Source of the DNA: JBBRGK01 sp036741355
GTDB lineage: Bacteria; Chloroflexota; Dehalococcoidia; CAUJGQ01
Reading direction: 5' to 3'
Length of the DNA: 64,000 bases
NCBI GenBank assembly: GCA_036741355.1
Contig: DAINSK010000004.1
Location: forward strand, 80,064 to 144,063
Shown: one piece after another, positions 1 through 9,000 of the stretch
How the letters are laid out: every line of letters starts with the position of its first letter
How positions within the stretch are numbered: position 1 is the stretch's first letter
Notes under the pieces: generated by a model
What the model was told of the DNA's origin: nothing
Seen by the model: only the letters and a program-made list of their open reading frames with translations
Databases searched by the model: none
Made by a program: the position numbers and the translations under genes

Positions 1-180
1 CCGCGCGAACGCATGCGCCTTGATCGCGGCGTTCTCGGCGTACGTCGTACCGGTCTCGGGTGGATCGAGGTCCAGCGAGATCTGGGCCGGCGTCAGGACC
101 CGCCATCCGCGCGGCTCCAGCAGCGCCCGTATCTCCCGGGCTTTGCCGGGATTGCTGGTTGCAAGCAGCAGCCGCGGCAC
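1..180 (-). CDS. rdgB: RdgB/HAM1 non-canonical purine NTP pyrophosphatase, 5' part
   Basis: First 60 codons of an ITPase-family enzyme, cut by the window edge. The family hydrolyses dITP and XTP to monophosphates in the cytoplasm and so keeps deaminated purines out of DNA. Visible are the N-terminal nucleotide-binding loop LLLATSNPGKAREI (SNPGK at residues 9-13) and the second conserved block PETGTTYAENAAIKA (residues 41-55, with E49-N50). The start is GTG at 178-180. An in-frame TAA, the stop of the upstream S53 peptidase gene, lies two codons before it, so no earlier start is possible. The three-base gap suggests coupled translation with that gene. It is not in the supplied open reading frame list because it runs off the edge. 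The assignment rests on two strong motifs. Confidence 0.88.
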   Translation of the reverse strand, partial: MPRLLLATSNPGKAREIRALLEPRGWRVLTPAQISLDLDPPETGTTYAENAAIKAHAFAR

Positions 181-183
181 GGC

Positions 184-1695
184 TTAGCTTCCTTTCGTCG
201 CTGCGGCGAGCGCTGGCACCAGACATCCCGCGTCGGGCGAGCCCCAACCCGTGGGGAAGTCCCATCCCGCAAGTGCGGGCTCGCCGGGGTCGTTGCGAAA
301 TCGATTGGTTCCCTGGGTCACGTCGTGGAAGCATTTGCCCGAGGAACCGAGCTGATAGAGCGCGGGGTTGATGTTGCCGAGTCCCTTGCCCGCTGCCTGG
401 TTCGCCAGAGCGACGATGGCGGCCCAGATCGGCGCGGACGCGCTCGTACCACCGGAGACCCCCGGGTGCGCGCCGCGGTCGGGAGTCGCGGCGAAATAAA
501 GAAGCAGACCTGCGCCGAGAGCGGCGACGTCGGCCTCGCCGCGTTTGCCGTTCAATAGCTTCTGGAACGAGGGAGGCAGGACGCTCTGCTCCGCCGGTTG
601 GTCGTAAAAGATGCTGATGCCGCTGCCGCTGGCGACTGAGCTGGAATCGAGCACGGTTTCCGATCCGTAACTGCCGTTTGGGTTCAAACGCAGCATTGTG
701 CCGCCGACGACGGTGATCCACGGAACTCCCGCCGGCCAGTCCGCCGACCGAACGGTTGCGACACCGCCCGAGAGCGTATCGGCCAGCGGGCCATGGTCGC
801 CGCTGGCCGTCACAATCGTGACGCCCTTCCGGCCGGCTTGCTGGTAGAACGCGTCGAAATCGGCCCGCATCGCGGCCCCGTCACTGTCGTCGAGCAGGTT
901 TTCGCTGGTGCCCCAGCTCTGCGAAATCACGGAACCAAGCTTGTTGTCCACCGCGTAACGTTCGAGCGCGAGGAATTCCGGCATGCCGTCCACGCCTTCC
1001 GTTTCCGAAACCGGGCTGGCCAGTACGACGATACGTGCTCCCGGCGCAATGCCATGGACCCACTCGGCGTCGAGCGTCGTTTCGCCCGCCCAGCCCCTGG
1101 TGTCAGCCGGGTCGATCTCTTTGAAGTCGGTACCCAGTGGGTAAAGCTCGATGAGGTCGGCGTCGGGCAGGCCCATCGCATTGCTGAATGCGGCCAGATC
1201 CTCTTTCAGCGTGGGGCTGCCAAAGGAGACGATGATGACGACTGTTTGCCCGGTCCCATCGATGCCGTTGCGGATCAGCCCGTCAACGTTATAGGCAGCG
1301 CGTACCTGTGCCGGTTCGTAACAGGGCACTTTGAGCAACGAGATGCATTCCTGGGTCGTTGGAACGGCGTCGCGGTGCAGCAGCTCTTCCGCCGAGCTCG
1401 CGGGCTCGTGGACAGGCCGCGGTGCCGGCGATATGGCCCGGCCCGGCGCCGATGTCGCCCGGATTTGCGTGCCCGGCGTAGGCGATATGATGACCGGCGT
1501 GCTGCCGGCCGCCGCATTCGCAGACCCGGTCGGTGCAGTCGTGACGGCGGCAGCCGCGGTCGTGGATCGCGGTTCCACTGTGCCGGCTGGCTGCTTAGAC
1601 TCGCCACCCGTACACGCCGCGACAGCCAGTATGACCGCTAGAAAAGCAGCCGCCCGGCAGGCCCTTGAGATCGTTCGTCGGGGGGCAATTACCAC
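184..1695 (-). CDS. Secreted S53 (sedolisin/kumamolisin) serine-carboxyl peptidase, lipoprotein
   Basis: A 503-residue extracytoplasmic endopeptidase of the sedolisin family, normally active at acid pH. A signal sequence ends in a lipobox with Cys28, so it should be lipid-anchored outside the membrane. A roughly 95-residue Ala/Thr/Pro-rich linker follows, then the catalytic domain from about residue 126. The catalytic set is visible: E205 and D209 in GETTLDAEW, oxyanion D300 in TASGDHG, and S418 in SGGTSASAP. Likely calcium ligands are D458 near FHDVTQ and D479 in GWDFPTGWG. The classical pro-kumamolisin activation domain (about 180 residues) is absent and replaced by the low-complexity linker. 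Start GTG at 1695 is the only reasonable one, because TGA lies five codons upstream. No clear ribosome site is seen. Confidence 0.9.
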   Translation of the reverse strand: MVIAPRRTISRACRAAAFLAVILAVAACTGGESKQPAGTVEPRSTTAAAAVTTAPTGSANAAAGSTPVIISPTPGTQIRATSAPGRAISPAPRPVHEPASSAEELLHRDAVPTTQECISLLKVPCYEPAQVRAAYNVDGLIRNGIDGTGQTVVIIVSFGSPTLKEDLAAFSNAMGLPDADLIELYPLGTDFKEIDPADTRGWAGETTLDAEWVHGIAPGARIVVLASPVSETEGVDGMPEFLALERYAVDNKLGSVISQSWGTSENLLDDSDGAAMRADFDAFYQQAGRKGVTIVTASGDHGPLADTLSGGVATVRSADWPAGVPWITVVGGTMLRLNPNGSYGSETVLDSSSVASGSGISIFYDQPAEQSVLPPSFQKLLNGKRGEADVAALGAGLLLYFAATPDRGAHPGVSGGTSASAPIWAAIVALANQAAGKGLGNINPALYQLGSSGKCFHDVTQGTNRFRNDPGEPALAGWDFPTGWGSPDAGCLVPALAAATKGS

Positions 1696-1847
1696 ACGAC
1701 GATCTAATCAGTTACGTCGCGATCCAAACAAGGGATCGTTCCTTGCCCGGTCGCTCTGGGACGGTGCTGGGCCAGGCGGCTGGAGCGTCTTCTCAACCAG
1801 ACCCGAAGGAGTAATACTGGAGATGGTTCAGGATCGGAGGCGATCTC

Positions 1848-2444
1848 ATGGTGGATACGGCACCAGCACGCAGCGAACGCACAGCGGTCGCCGAGCCCGC
1901 TCCACGGCTTTTTACGGTCGACGAGTATTACCGCATGGTCGAAACTGGCATTCTTCACAATAACGACCGCGTCGAGCTGCTTGAAGGGGAGATTATTCAG
2001 ATGGCGGCAATGGGCAGCCGGCATGCGGGTTGTATCAACAAGCTGAACAAACGGTTCAGCCACCGGCTTGACGGTCAAGCGCTAATCAGTATCCAGAATC
2101 CGTTGCGCCTCTCGTCAAGCTCGGAACTCCAGCCCGACGTCATGCTCCTGCGCCCGCGGCCGGATGACTACGCTGAATCGCACCCGGAATCCGCGGACGT
2201 GTTGCTGCTAATTGAGGTTTCGGATACCACGCTTCGTTACGACCGAGATACGAAGCTGTCGCTGTACGCTAAGGCCGGTATTCCCGAAGTATGGATCTTC
2301 GACCTCGAAGGGGCGCGATTGTTGGTGCTCCGCAATCCAAGTGCGGACGGCTACGAGCAGGTCTTCACGTTCCGCGCCGGTAGCGCAGTCGCCCCCGCCG
2401 CATTTCCAGAGCTCGCGCTCAATGTTGAAGACATCCTCGGATAG
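1848..2444 (+). CDS. Uma2-family (DUF820) putative restriction-type endonuclease
   Basis: A 198-residue PD-(D/E)XK-fold protein of the Uma2 family, which is abundant in cyanobacteria and Chloroflexota and has no settled role. It shows the usual order: TVDEYYRMVETG near residue 23, RVELLEGEI (E47), LQPDVMLL with D97, LLIEVSD with E123, and K136 in the segment before YAKAGIPEVWIFD. D97, E123 and K136 fit the nuclease active site. Start ATG is preceded by GGAGG with good spacing. It is a single gene divergent from the S53 peptidase; the 150 bases between them presumably hold both promoters, but I see no convincing hexamers. DNA cleavage is inferred from the fold, not demonstrated for this subfamily. 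Confidence 0.85.
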   Translation: MVDTAPARSERTAVAEPAPRLFTVDEYYRMVETGILHNNDRVELLEGEIIQMAAMGSRHAGCINKLNKRFSHRLDGQALISIQNPLRLSSSSELQPDVMLLRPRPDDYAESHPESADVLLLIEVSDTTLRYDRDTKLSLYAKAGIPEVWIFDLEGARLLVLRNPSADGYEQVFTFRAGSAVAPAAFPELALNVEDILG

Positions 2445-2521
2445 ATCCGTCGGGGATCACTGTGGCAAGCGGCACCATGAGCAGTCCGCCTATATCGAAA
2501 CTCGGATATCGCTGGACAATG

Positions 2522-2902
2522 CTACCCCCGGGCCTGGTTTGTCCAACTTGCGAGGTCGAAGTAGTCCCGCCAGGCGCTGATCTTGCCGTTGCGAAGCTCG
2601 AAGACGCCGGCGACCGGCAGTGCAATTGAGTGGTCGCCCTGCTGGAAGCGGTCGATTCGCTCCGTGAAGACGATATCGCCGGCCGCCGCCAGATGCTTGA
2701 TTTCGAACTCCGCGCTGGACGCCTCGGCGGCGAAGCGTTCGATGAACCGCGCGATCGCCTCGCGGCCGGTCAACGGCTGCATCGGGATGTTGTGATACAC
2801 GGCGTCGTCGGTGAAAAACGCCGTGAGCTCCGTCGGATCCCTGCGCGTCCACGCCTCGCAAAACGAACGAACGGTCGCGGCGTTGTCCGTGTGGTCGGTC
2901 AT
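2522..2902 (-). CDS. Limonene-1,2-epoxide hydrolase-like (NTF2/SnoaL fold) protein
   Basis: A 126-residue cystatin-like-fold protein. Unlike most SnoaL-like proteins it keeps the full catalytic set of limonene-epoxide hydrolase: Y36 and N38 in YHNIP, R82 and D84 in ERIDRF, and D113 in WRDYFD. It may therefore hydrolyse a small epoxide, although the substrate cannot be read from sequence. The length matches the catalytic family (125-150 residues). The start ATG has GAGG seven bases upstream. It lies 18 bases downstream of the cyclase-family gene on the same strand, so the two are probably one transcript acting on related small molecules. Alternative: a generic SnoaL-like protein. Confidence 0.8.
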   Translation of the reverse strand: MTDHTDNAATVRSFCEAWTRRDPTELTAFFTDDAVYHNIPMQPLTGREAIARFIERFAAEASSAEFEIKHLAAAGDIVFTERIDRFQQGDHSIALPVAGVFELRNGKISAWRDYFDLASWTNQARG

Positions 2903-2920
2903 TGGTCGCCTCGCTGAGCC

Positions 2921-3547
2921 CTAGTCTTGAAGTACCAGCCGGGTCGATCCACCGTCGCTCCCGACCAGCTTCATCGGAAGCGCCATGATCGTGTAGGCGG
3001 CCGGTGGCACGCCGCGCAGGAAGCAACCCTCGACAATGGCCACGGCGGCGCCCAGCAGCACCCGGTGCGTCAGCGGCTCCTTCTGACTGAACCCTTCCAC
3101 CGACAGGTAATCGATCCCCACCAGCCGGAACCCGTGCGCGACCAGCCAGCGGGCGGCGTCATGAGCGATATAGGTGAAGTCCTCGTGGAAAGTCGAATCC
3201 TCAATGAAGGCGCTGTTGCGGCTCTTGAAGAGGACGCGCTCGAGTCCGGCCGGAAGCTGGAGGTTGTCGAGCAGGTCCGCGGTAATCGCCGTCACACTGC
3301 CGACGTCCACGACCAGGCCTGGTCCGACGAGCGCGTCGAGCGGCACGCTCTCGATGCCGGATCCGCCCGGGATGAAATGGATCGGGGCGTCGACGTGCGT
3401 GCCGGTGTGCATCCCCATGCATAACCGTGAGACGTTGGCCGGATCGCCCTTATCGATGCCTTTGATCAGGCTCCGGTCGGGTCCCGGTTCCCCCGGCCAG
3501 GTAGCCATACCGGCCACCAGCGGCAGTGTCGCGTCGTAGAGCGTCAT
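2921..3547 (-). CDS. Cyclase-family metal-dependent hydrolase (kynurenine-formamidase-like)
   Basis: A 208-residue member of the cyclase family (Pfam PF04199), which includes bacterial kynurenine formamidase and isatin hydrolase. The signature HTGTHVDAPIHF supplies the metal-binding His/His/Asp residues, and the C-terminal PAAYTIMALPMKLVGSDG is typical of the fold. I chose ATG at 3545-3547 because homology begins immediately with MTLYDATLPL; the longer open frame to 3667 has no family similarity. Substrate unknown: formamidase-type amide hydrolysis is possible, but there are no tryptophan-degradation genes nearby. It is the upstream member of a two-gene unit with the epoxide-hydrolase-like gene. 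Confidence 0.85.
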   Translation of the reverse strand: MTLYDATLPLVAGMATWPGEPGPDRSLIKGIDKGDPANVSRLCMGMHTGTHVDAPIHFIPGGSGIESVPLDALVGPGLVVDVGSVTAITADLLDNLQLPAGLERVLFKSRNSAFIEDSTFHEDFTYIAHDAARWLVAHGFRLVGIDYLSVEGFSQKEPLTHRVLLGAAVAIVEGCFLRGVPPAAYTIMALPMKLVGSDGGSTRLVLQD

Positions 3548-3709
3548 CGGGTTATCCTGAGCCTGGCAGTCGTAGAGGCATGGTACACAATCCAACCCAC
3601 GTGTCGGATCCAGCCGTACCGCCGGCTGCAACACGCGCAACACCCGTTCCGCGCCTTGGGTCTGCACTTGGAACGGTCCGCTTCGCGGGCCGCGCTGGAG
3701 CCAGTTTCC

Positions 3710-3951
3710 GTGGCCGAAGGCCAGCTACCGCTTTCCTCTCGAAGCCGGTCAGCGCAATTCGGTAAAGGCGGGCGCTGGTGGACGCTCGGCGCGCTGTGCG
3801 TGTGCATGTTCATGATCTTCCTCGACGCGACGATCGTGAACGTGGCGCTGCCGTCGATTCAGCGGGGCTGTGGGTGCACGGCGGTTCGGCGCCGTCCGCG
3901 AGTCCTGTGGAAGCAGAGAGTTTGCAGGTATCTATCTTCGAGGCGCTGTAG
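3710..3951 (+). pseudogene. Remnant of an MFS (DHA2/EmrB-QacA type) drug transporter, N-terminus only
   Basis: Bases 3773-3862 encode a recognisable first transmembrane segment of a 14-helix drug:proton antiporter: RWWTLGALCVCMFMIFLDA followed by TIVNVALPSIQ. The charged-pocket LDATIVNVALP motif is diagnostic of the DHA2 family. After SIQ similarity stops and the frame closes about 30 codons later, so some 400 residues are missing. A neighbouring frame reads PVEAESLQVSIFEAL then TAG at 3949-3951. That could be the old C-terminal tail after an internal deletion, but this is speculative. The remnant fills the gap between the cyclase gene and the aldo/keto reductase. The start is uncertain; GTG at 3710 is one choice. 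Confidence 0.7.
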
Positions 3952-3985
3952 CTGGAACTAACCAGATGAGCGAGGAGGCGAACGG

Positions 3986-4999
3986 GTGAAGATCAAGCGC
4001 ATTGGCCGCACAGGGCTCAAGGTTTCGGAGATCTGCCTTGGAACCATGACGTTTGGGAACCAGTGCGACCAGTCGACGAGTTTCGCGATCATGGACCGCG
4101 CCGACCTGGGTGGCGTCAACTTTTTGGACACCGCCGACGTCTATCCGCTTGGCGGCGGTCCAGGCCTTGCCGGCAGGACTGAAGAGTTTGTCGGCGAGTG
4201 GATAAAACAGCGGGGCGCCCGCAACCGCATCGTCCTTGCGACCAAATGTCGCGGCCAGATGGGCCGCGGCGCCAACGACGTCGGCCTTTCACGCAAACAC
4301 ATCATGGACGCGGTCGAAGGAAGCCTCCGCCGGCTGCAGACCGATTGCATCGACCTCTATCAGACGCACGGGCCCGACCCCGAGACGCCGATCGACGAGA
4401 CGATGCGGGCGCTCGACGACCTCGTACGCTCGGGCAAGGTGCGCTATATCGGGTGTTCAAACTATCGCGCCTATGAGCTGGCCAAGGCTCTATGGACGAG
4501 CGACAAGCTCGGCATCGCGCGCTACGACTGCATACAGCCTCGCTACAACATCCTCTATCGCGAAATAGAAAGCGAAATTCTGCCGCTCTGCGCCCAGGAA
4601 GGTGTCGGCGTCATCTGCTACAACCCCCTGGCCGGTGGTTTCCTTACCGGCAAGTACCAGAAAGGCCAGGACATCGTGGAGGGAACGCGTTTTGCGCTTG
4701 GAAACCAGGCGGGGAGGCGTTACCAGGAGCGTTACTGGCACGAGGCGCAGTTCGAGGCGGTGGAAGAGCTTAAGCAAGTGGTGGACGCGCACGGCCTGTC
4801 ACTGCCGCAGGTCGCGGTCGCCTGGGTGCTGCGGAACCCCACGGTCACCTCCGCGATCGTCGGGGCAACATCGCCTGGTCAGCTCGATCAGACGCTATCC
4901 TCCACGGACATAGCGCTGAGCGATGAAGTTCGCGATGCCTGTGCGTCAGCGTGGTACAATCTGCCTCGCCCGCGCGACCCTGCCGTGGCGCTGCGTTAG
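3986..4999 (+). CDS. Aldo/keto reductase
   Basis: A 337-residue cytoplasmic NADPH-dependent oxidoreductase with a TIM-barrel fold. The catalytic tetrad is complete: D48 and Y53 in FLDTADVYP, K87 in LATKC, H128 in LYQTHGPD. The C-terminal cofactor region reads AIVGATSPGQL. The general layout (SEICLGTMTFG, then an insert before EEFVGEWI) resembles the YghZ/AKR11-14 branch, which reduces small aldehydes such as methylglyoxal; the real substrate is not evident. Start GTG at 3986 has GAGGAGG seven bases upstream. It is monocistronic, with 160 bases before the next gene. Confidence 0.92.
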   Translation: MKIKRIGRTGLKVSEICLGTMTFGNQCDQSTSFAIMDRADLGGVNFLDTADVYPLGGGPGLAGRTEEFVGEWIKQRGARNRIVLATKCRGQMGRGANDVGLSRKHIMDAVEGSLRRLQTDCIDLYQTHGPDPETPIDETMRALDDLVRSGKVRYIGCSNYRAYELAKALWTSDKLGIARYDCIQPRYNILYREIESEILPLCAQEGVGVICYNPLAGGFLTGKYQKGQDIVEGTRFALGNQAGRRYQERYWHEAQFEAVEELKQVVDAHGLSLPQVAVAWVLRNPTVTSAIVGATSPGQLDQTLSSTDIALSDEVRDACASAWYNLPRPRDPAVALR

Positions 5000-5163
5000 G
5001 GCGGACACTGGCTGCGGGCGATTTCATCTTCGCGGGCTCGAGTGTGCTCGTCCGTCGTCGGAAGCCATGCAAACAAGTAAATCGTATCACCTGACGGCGG
5101 CTTCGTTGCGGCACGCGTGCAACCAGTCCGGACCCATCCCAGAACCCGTGGTACCATCCCGTC

Positions 5164-6027
5164 ATGCCGTCCGAAAGCAGGCGCGCCGCAGCAAGTCACG
5201 GCGTTCAGCTCAGTCCAAAGCCGATAGCTATGGTTGCCGCTCTGTTGCTGATCCTGTTCGCCGGGCCGACATGCGGATCGAGTTCCAATCAGAAACCACC
5301 CGCCAACAAGAACGCGGCCCGACCGCGGATCACGGTCGCCCCTTCCGCCGCAAACGGCGACATCGTTGCCCGCCCGCCGGGCGGTGAAACGGCCGCCGCA
5401 GGGTTTGTCCCCAGCTCTCCAACGCCGGCTGCTACCTGCGGGCCAGGAGACCTGTTGCGGCAGGTGTCCAAAGACGCCGCGTTACCGGCCGACTACGTGC
5501 CCCCGGACCTGGTGATGCTCCAGCCAATCGATGCGTCGCCGAACCTCACAGGATCGTTGATGCTGCGGCGCGAAGCCGAGCAGGCGATTCACCGCCTGCT
5601 GGATCAAGCGAGGGCGAACAACCTTAGCATCGTGGTCCAATCTTCCTATCGCGGTTACCAAGACCAGGCGAAGGTCTACCAATCAGAAGTGCAAAACTTT
5701 GGCCAGGCGCAGGCGGACCGCGAGAGCGCCCGCCCCGGGCACAGCGAGCACCAATTGGGGCTAGCCGTGGATTTCAGCTCGAAGCGCTTGAACTACGACC
5801 TGAATGACTCATTCGCGGCGACTCCGGAAGGAAAGTGGTTGCAGCAAAACGCGACGCAGGCCGGCATCGTGCAGAGTTATCCGGAAGGCCAGGAGCCGGT
5901 GACCGGCTACATGTATGAGCCCTGGCACTACCGGTACATCGGCGTTGAGGCCGCGCAGGCCTTTGCCAGGTCGGGGCAGACGTTGACCGAGTGGCTGTTC
6001 GGCCGCCAGCTCGGTTGCCACGCCTGA
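5164..6027 (+). CDS. VanY-type D-alanyl-D-alanine carboxypeptidase (M15B), secreted
   Basis: A 287-residue extracytoplasmic zinc peptidase that trims the terminal D-Ala of cell-wall stem peptides. A hydrophobic segment (residues 20-35) ends at Cys37 (AGPTCGSS), a loose lipobox, then a Pro/Ala linker leads to the catalytic domain from about residue 93. The zinc set is complete: H196 and D203 in PGHSEHQLGLAVDF and H255 in YEPWHYRYIG, with the catalytic Glu region at E252 and R163 in SSYRGYQDQ. Start ATG at 5164. It is a single gene that converges with the large ABC gene only 13 bases beyond its stop. Confidence 0.93.
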   Translation: MPSESRRAAASHGVQLSPKPIAMVAALLLILFAGPTCGSSSNQKPPANKNAARPRITVAPSAANGDIVARPPGGETAAAGFVPSSPTPAATCGPGDLLRQVSKDAALPADYVPPDLVMLQPIDASPNLTGSLMLRREAEQAIHRLLDQARANNLSIVVQSSYRGYQDQAKVYQSEVQNFGQAQADRESARPGHSEHQLGLAVDFSSKRLNYDLNDSFAATPEGKWLQQNATQAGIVQSYPEGQEPVTGYMYEPWHYRYIGVEAAQAFARSGQTLTEWLFGRQLGCHA

Positions 6028-6040
6028 TCCGCGAGTCGGA

Positions 6041-9000
6041 TTAGGCGCCCTTCTCGAAACGAAGGATGGTCTGGCCGAGCGCCAATTTGGCGCCGTCAGC
6101 TAGCTCAGCCGGCTCTGTAAGCAGTTCGCCGTCCAGCGTCGTGCCGTTGCTGCTGCCACTGTCGGTCACCGTGTAGCTTCCCGATGAGCCGCGATCGATG
6201 CGGGCATGAAAACCTGATACTCTGCGGTCCGCCATGACGATGTCGTTGCTCGGGTGCCGGCCGATGCCCGTGAACTCATCGTTCAAAGTGTACGCGCGGC
6301 CCGCATTCTCGCCTTCCAGTACCAGGAGCCGAGCCCGACGCCGCGTCCACGGCGCGGCCACCATTGCTGCGCTCGCGTCGCTGCGGCCGGTAAGATCCGG
6401 CTCCGCCAGTCTTGCGCCAGCCGTATGAAAGGCCGCTCCCGCCTCGTCCGTCGAAGCGCTCGTTACCCCCGGCGTCGTCGGGCCGATCGCGTGCGAAGCT
6501 TCGCGATCGGCCGCCGCCTGCTCGATCGTCTGGCGCATTCCTGGAATAGACTGCAGCAGCGTCCGAAAGTCCTGTTGGTCCAGGGCATAGACGGTGACCG
6601 ACGTGCGCGCGCGGACGGTCGCGGTCCGTGGGACGTCGTACATCAGGGCAATTTCACCGAAGTAGTCGCCGGAGCGCAGGACGACGAGGATCCGTCCGGT
6701 GGCACCAGAGTCCTGGGTAAGCACCTCTGCTTCGCCGGAAACGACCAGGTACAGCTTGTCTCCCGCCTCACCCGCCCTGACGATATTTGACCCTACCTCG
6801 AATCGCTCCGTGGTCAGACGCGACGCAAGTCGGGACAGTTGATCGCCGTTCAGTCTCGCGAATATCGGCACGCGACGAAGGTATTCGATCTCCAGCGCCA
6901 TGCGCAGCACGCCGTCCGTCGTGCCCCCGCTTTGCTCCTCGTAGAGTCGGGCGTAGAGGCCGCCGGAGGTGAGCAGTTCCGCGTGGGTTCCTTCTTCCAT
7001 CAACCTGCCGCGGTCGAGGACGTAGATACGGTCGGCCGTCGCCGCGGCAGCGAGACGGTGCGTCACGCTGATCGTCGTACGGCCTCGGGCCAGTGAAGCT
7101 AGCGTGTGGTTGATCGCGTTCTCGGTGCGTGGGTCGAGCGCCGAGGTCGCCTCGTCGAGCACCAGGACGCTGGGATTGCGCAGGATGGCGCGCGCGATCG
7201 ACAGCCGCTGGCGCTGTCCGCCGGAAAGGTTGGAGCCGCGCTCGCCGACGACAGTATCGTAGCCTTGGGGCATGTTCGTGATGAACTCGTGTACCTCCGC
7301 CGCCCTGGCCGCCGCGTCTACCTCCTGGTCGGTCGCGTCCTCACGTCCAAAGCGGATGTTTTCGCGAACGGAGCGGTTGAAGAGGAAATTCTCCTGGAAC
7401 ACCAGCCCCATCTGACCGCGCAAAGAATCGATCGACAGGTCACGTGCATCTGCGCCGTCCATGCGCACGGACCCGCGGTCCGCGTCATAAAAACGCAGTA
7501 TCAGGTTGGTAACCGTACTTTTACCACTTCCGGAAGGCCCCACGAACGCGACCGAGGCACCGGCCGGAATGGTGAAGCTGACGTCTTCGAGTTGTGGCTC
7601 GCCGCCGGTATAACTGAATGTGACGTTTTCAAAGGTGATTCCCTGGCGCAGCGGGCCCATTTCGCGGGAGTCGGGCCGATCCGCTACCGCTGGCTCGGCG
7701 TTGAGGAGTTCGGTCACCCGGTCCATCGCACCGGACGCCTGCTGTAACGACTGGGCAACACCGCTCAAACTCTGTGCGGGCGCGATCAGCCCTCCGAGCA
7801 GCGACAGGAACGCGACCAACGCGCCGAGCGATAGCTGGCCCTGGATTACATAATAACCGCCGACGCCGAACGCGAGTACCTGGATCAGGGTCGTCAGGAG
7901 GCTGGCGGAGAGGCCGAACAGCGACCCGAGGAAGGTCAGGCGGATGGCGCTTTTGTAGAGCCCGGCCGTCTGGTCCATCCATTCGCGCAAAAACGATCGC
8001 TTGAGTCCGTAGGCTCGAATGACCGGTTGGGCGGTGACGTTTTCCTGAAGAACGGTTGTCACGTCCGAAAGTCGCTCTTGCCGGTCGCGGCTGGCGCGAG
8101 ACGCGGGCGGGCCAAGGAATCGGGTGATCAGGTAGAAAAACGGCAGTGCGACAAGCGCGATAACCGTCAGCTTCCAATCGAGATACAGGAGCGACGCGAG
8201 GCTGGCGAGGAAGGTCAGCACCAGCACCAGCCCTTGCAGCAGGGCGCCGGTGAGTGCGAATTCGACCGCAAACAGGTCGTTCGACATGCGCGACAGGATG
8301 TCGCCGGTCCCTGTCTTGCTATAGTAGCCGGCAGATAGATCCTGGAGCTTCGCAAACATCTGGCGCCGCATGTCACGCAAGACGCCTTCGCCGATCTCGG
8401 CGCTCAGGTAGGTTTCCCGCAGCGAGGCCAGCCCCATCACGAAGAACAGGATCAGCCCCGCTACCAGCATCTTCACCAAGAGCGAGGTGTCTTTCTTGGT
8501 AGTGAGCGCGTTGTCGATGAGGTAACGCTGAGCGTGGGGCAGAAGCTGGCTGAAGATGATACCGAACAAGATGTAGACGATGATCTCGATCTGCTTGCCG
8601 CGGTAAGGGCGCAGATAGACCAGCGACGTGCGCAGAAAGCGACCGATCCCGCCGACCGATGGCGCGGACTTGCGGAGCGCCTGCTGCCAGCGCTTTTCGA
8701 GCGCCTCGAACGTCTGCCCATAGGCGGCCTTGGCCGTCGCGGCGGGCTGCTGGGGATCGTAGTCCGATAGCAGCTTGAGGAAACCCTCCGGCCCGCGGTC
8801 GGAGATCAACCACCCCACAAATGACGTGGAGGCGGCGTCGTAGATCTGTGCGTTCGCCTCACTCGGACCCGCAAACAGCGGCGCAATTTCGAGCGGCATT
8901 CCGGAAGCTTTCGCTCCCGCCAGCATGAGCGAAAGCTGTTCGGGGGGCGGCACGAGCCCCATGATTTGACCGAAAACGCCTACGAGTCCGTCGAGCAAAA

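Noticed and set aside
3863..3951. PVEAESLQVSIFEAL reading as the lost C-terminus of the MFS gene
   Set aside because: Too short to assign and in another frame; kept only as a speculation within the pseudogene entry.
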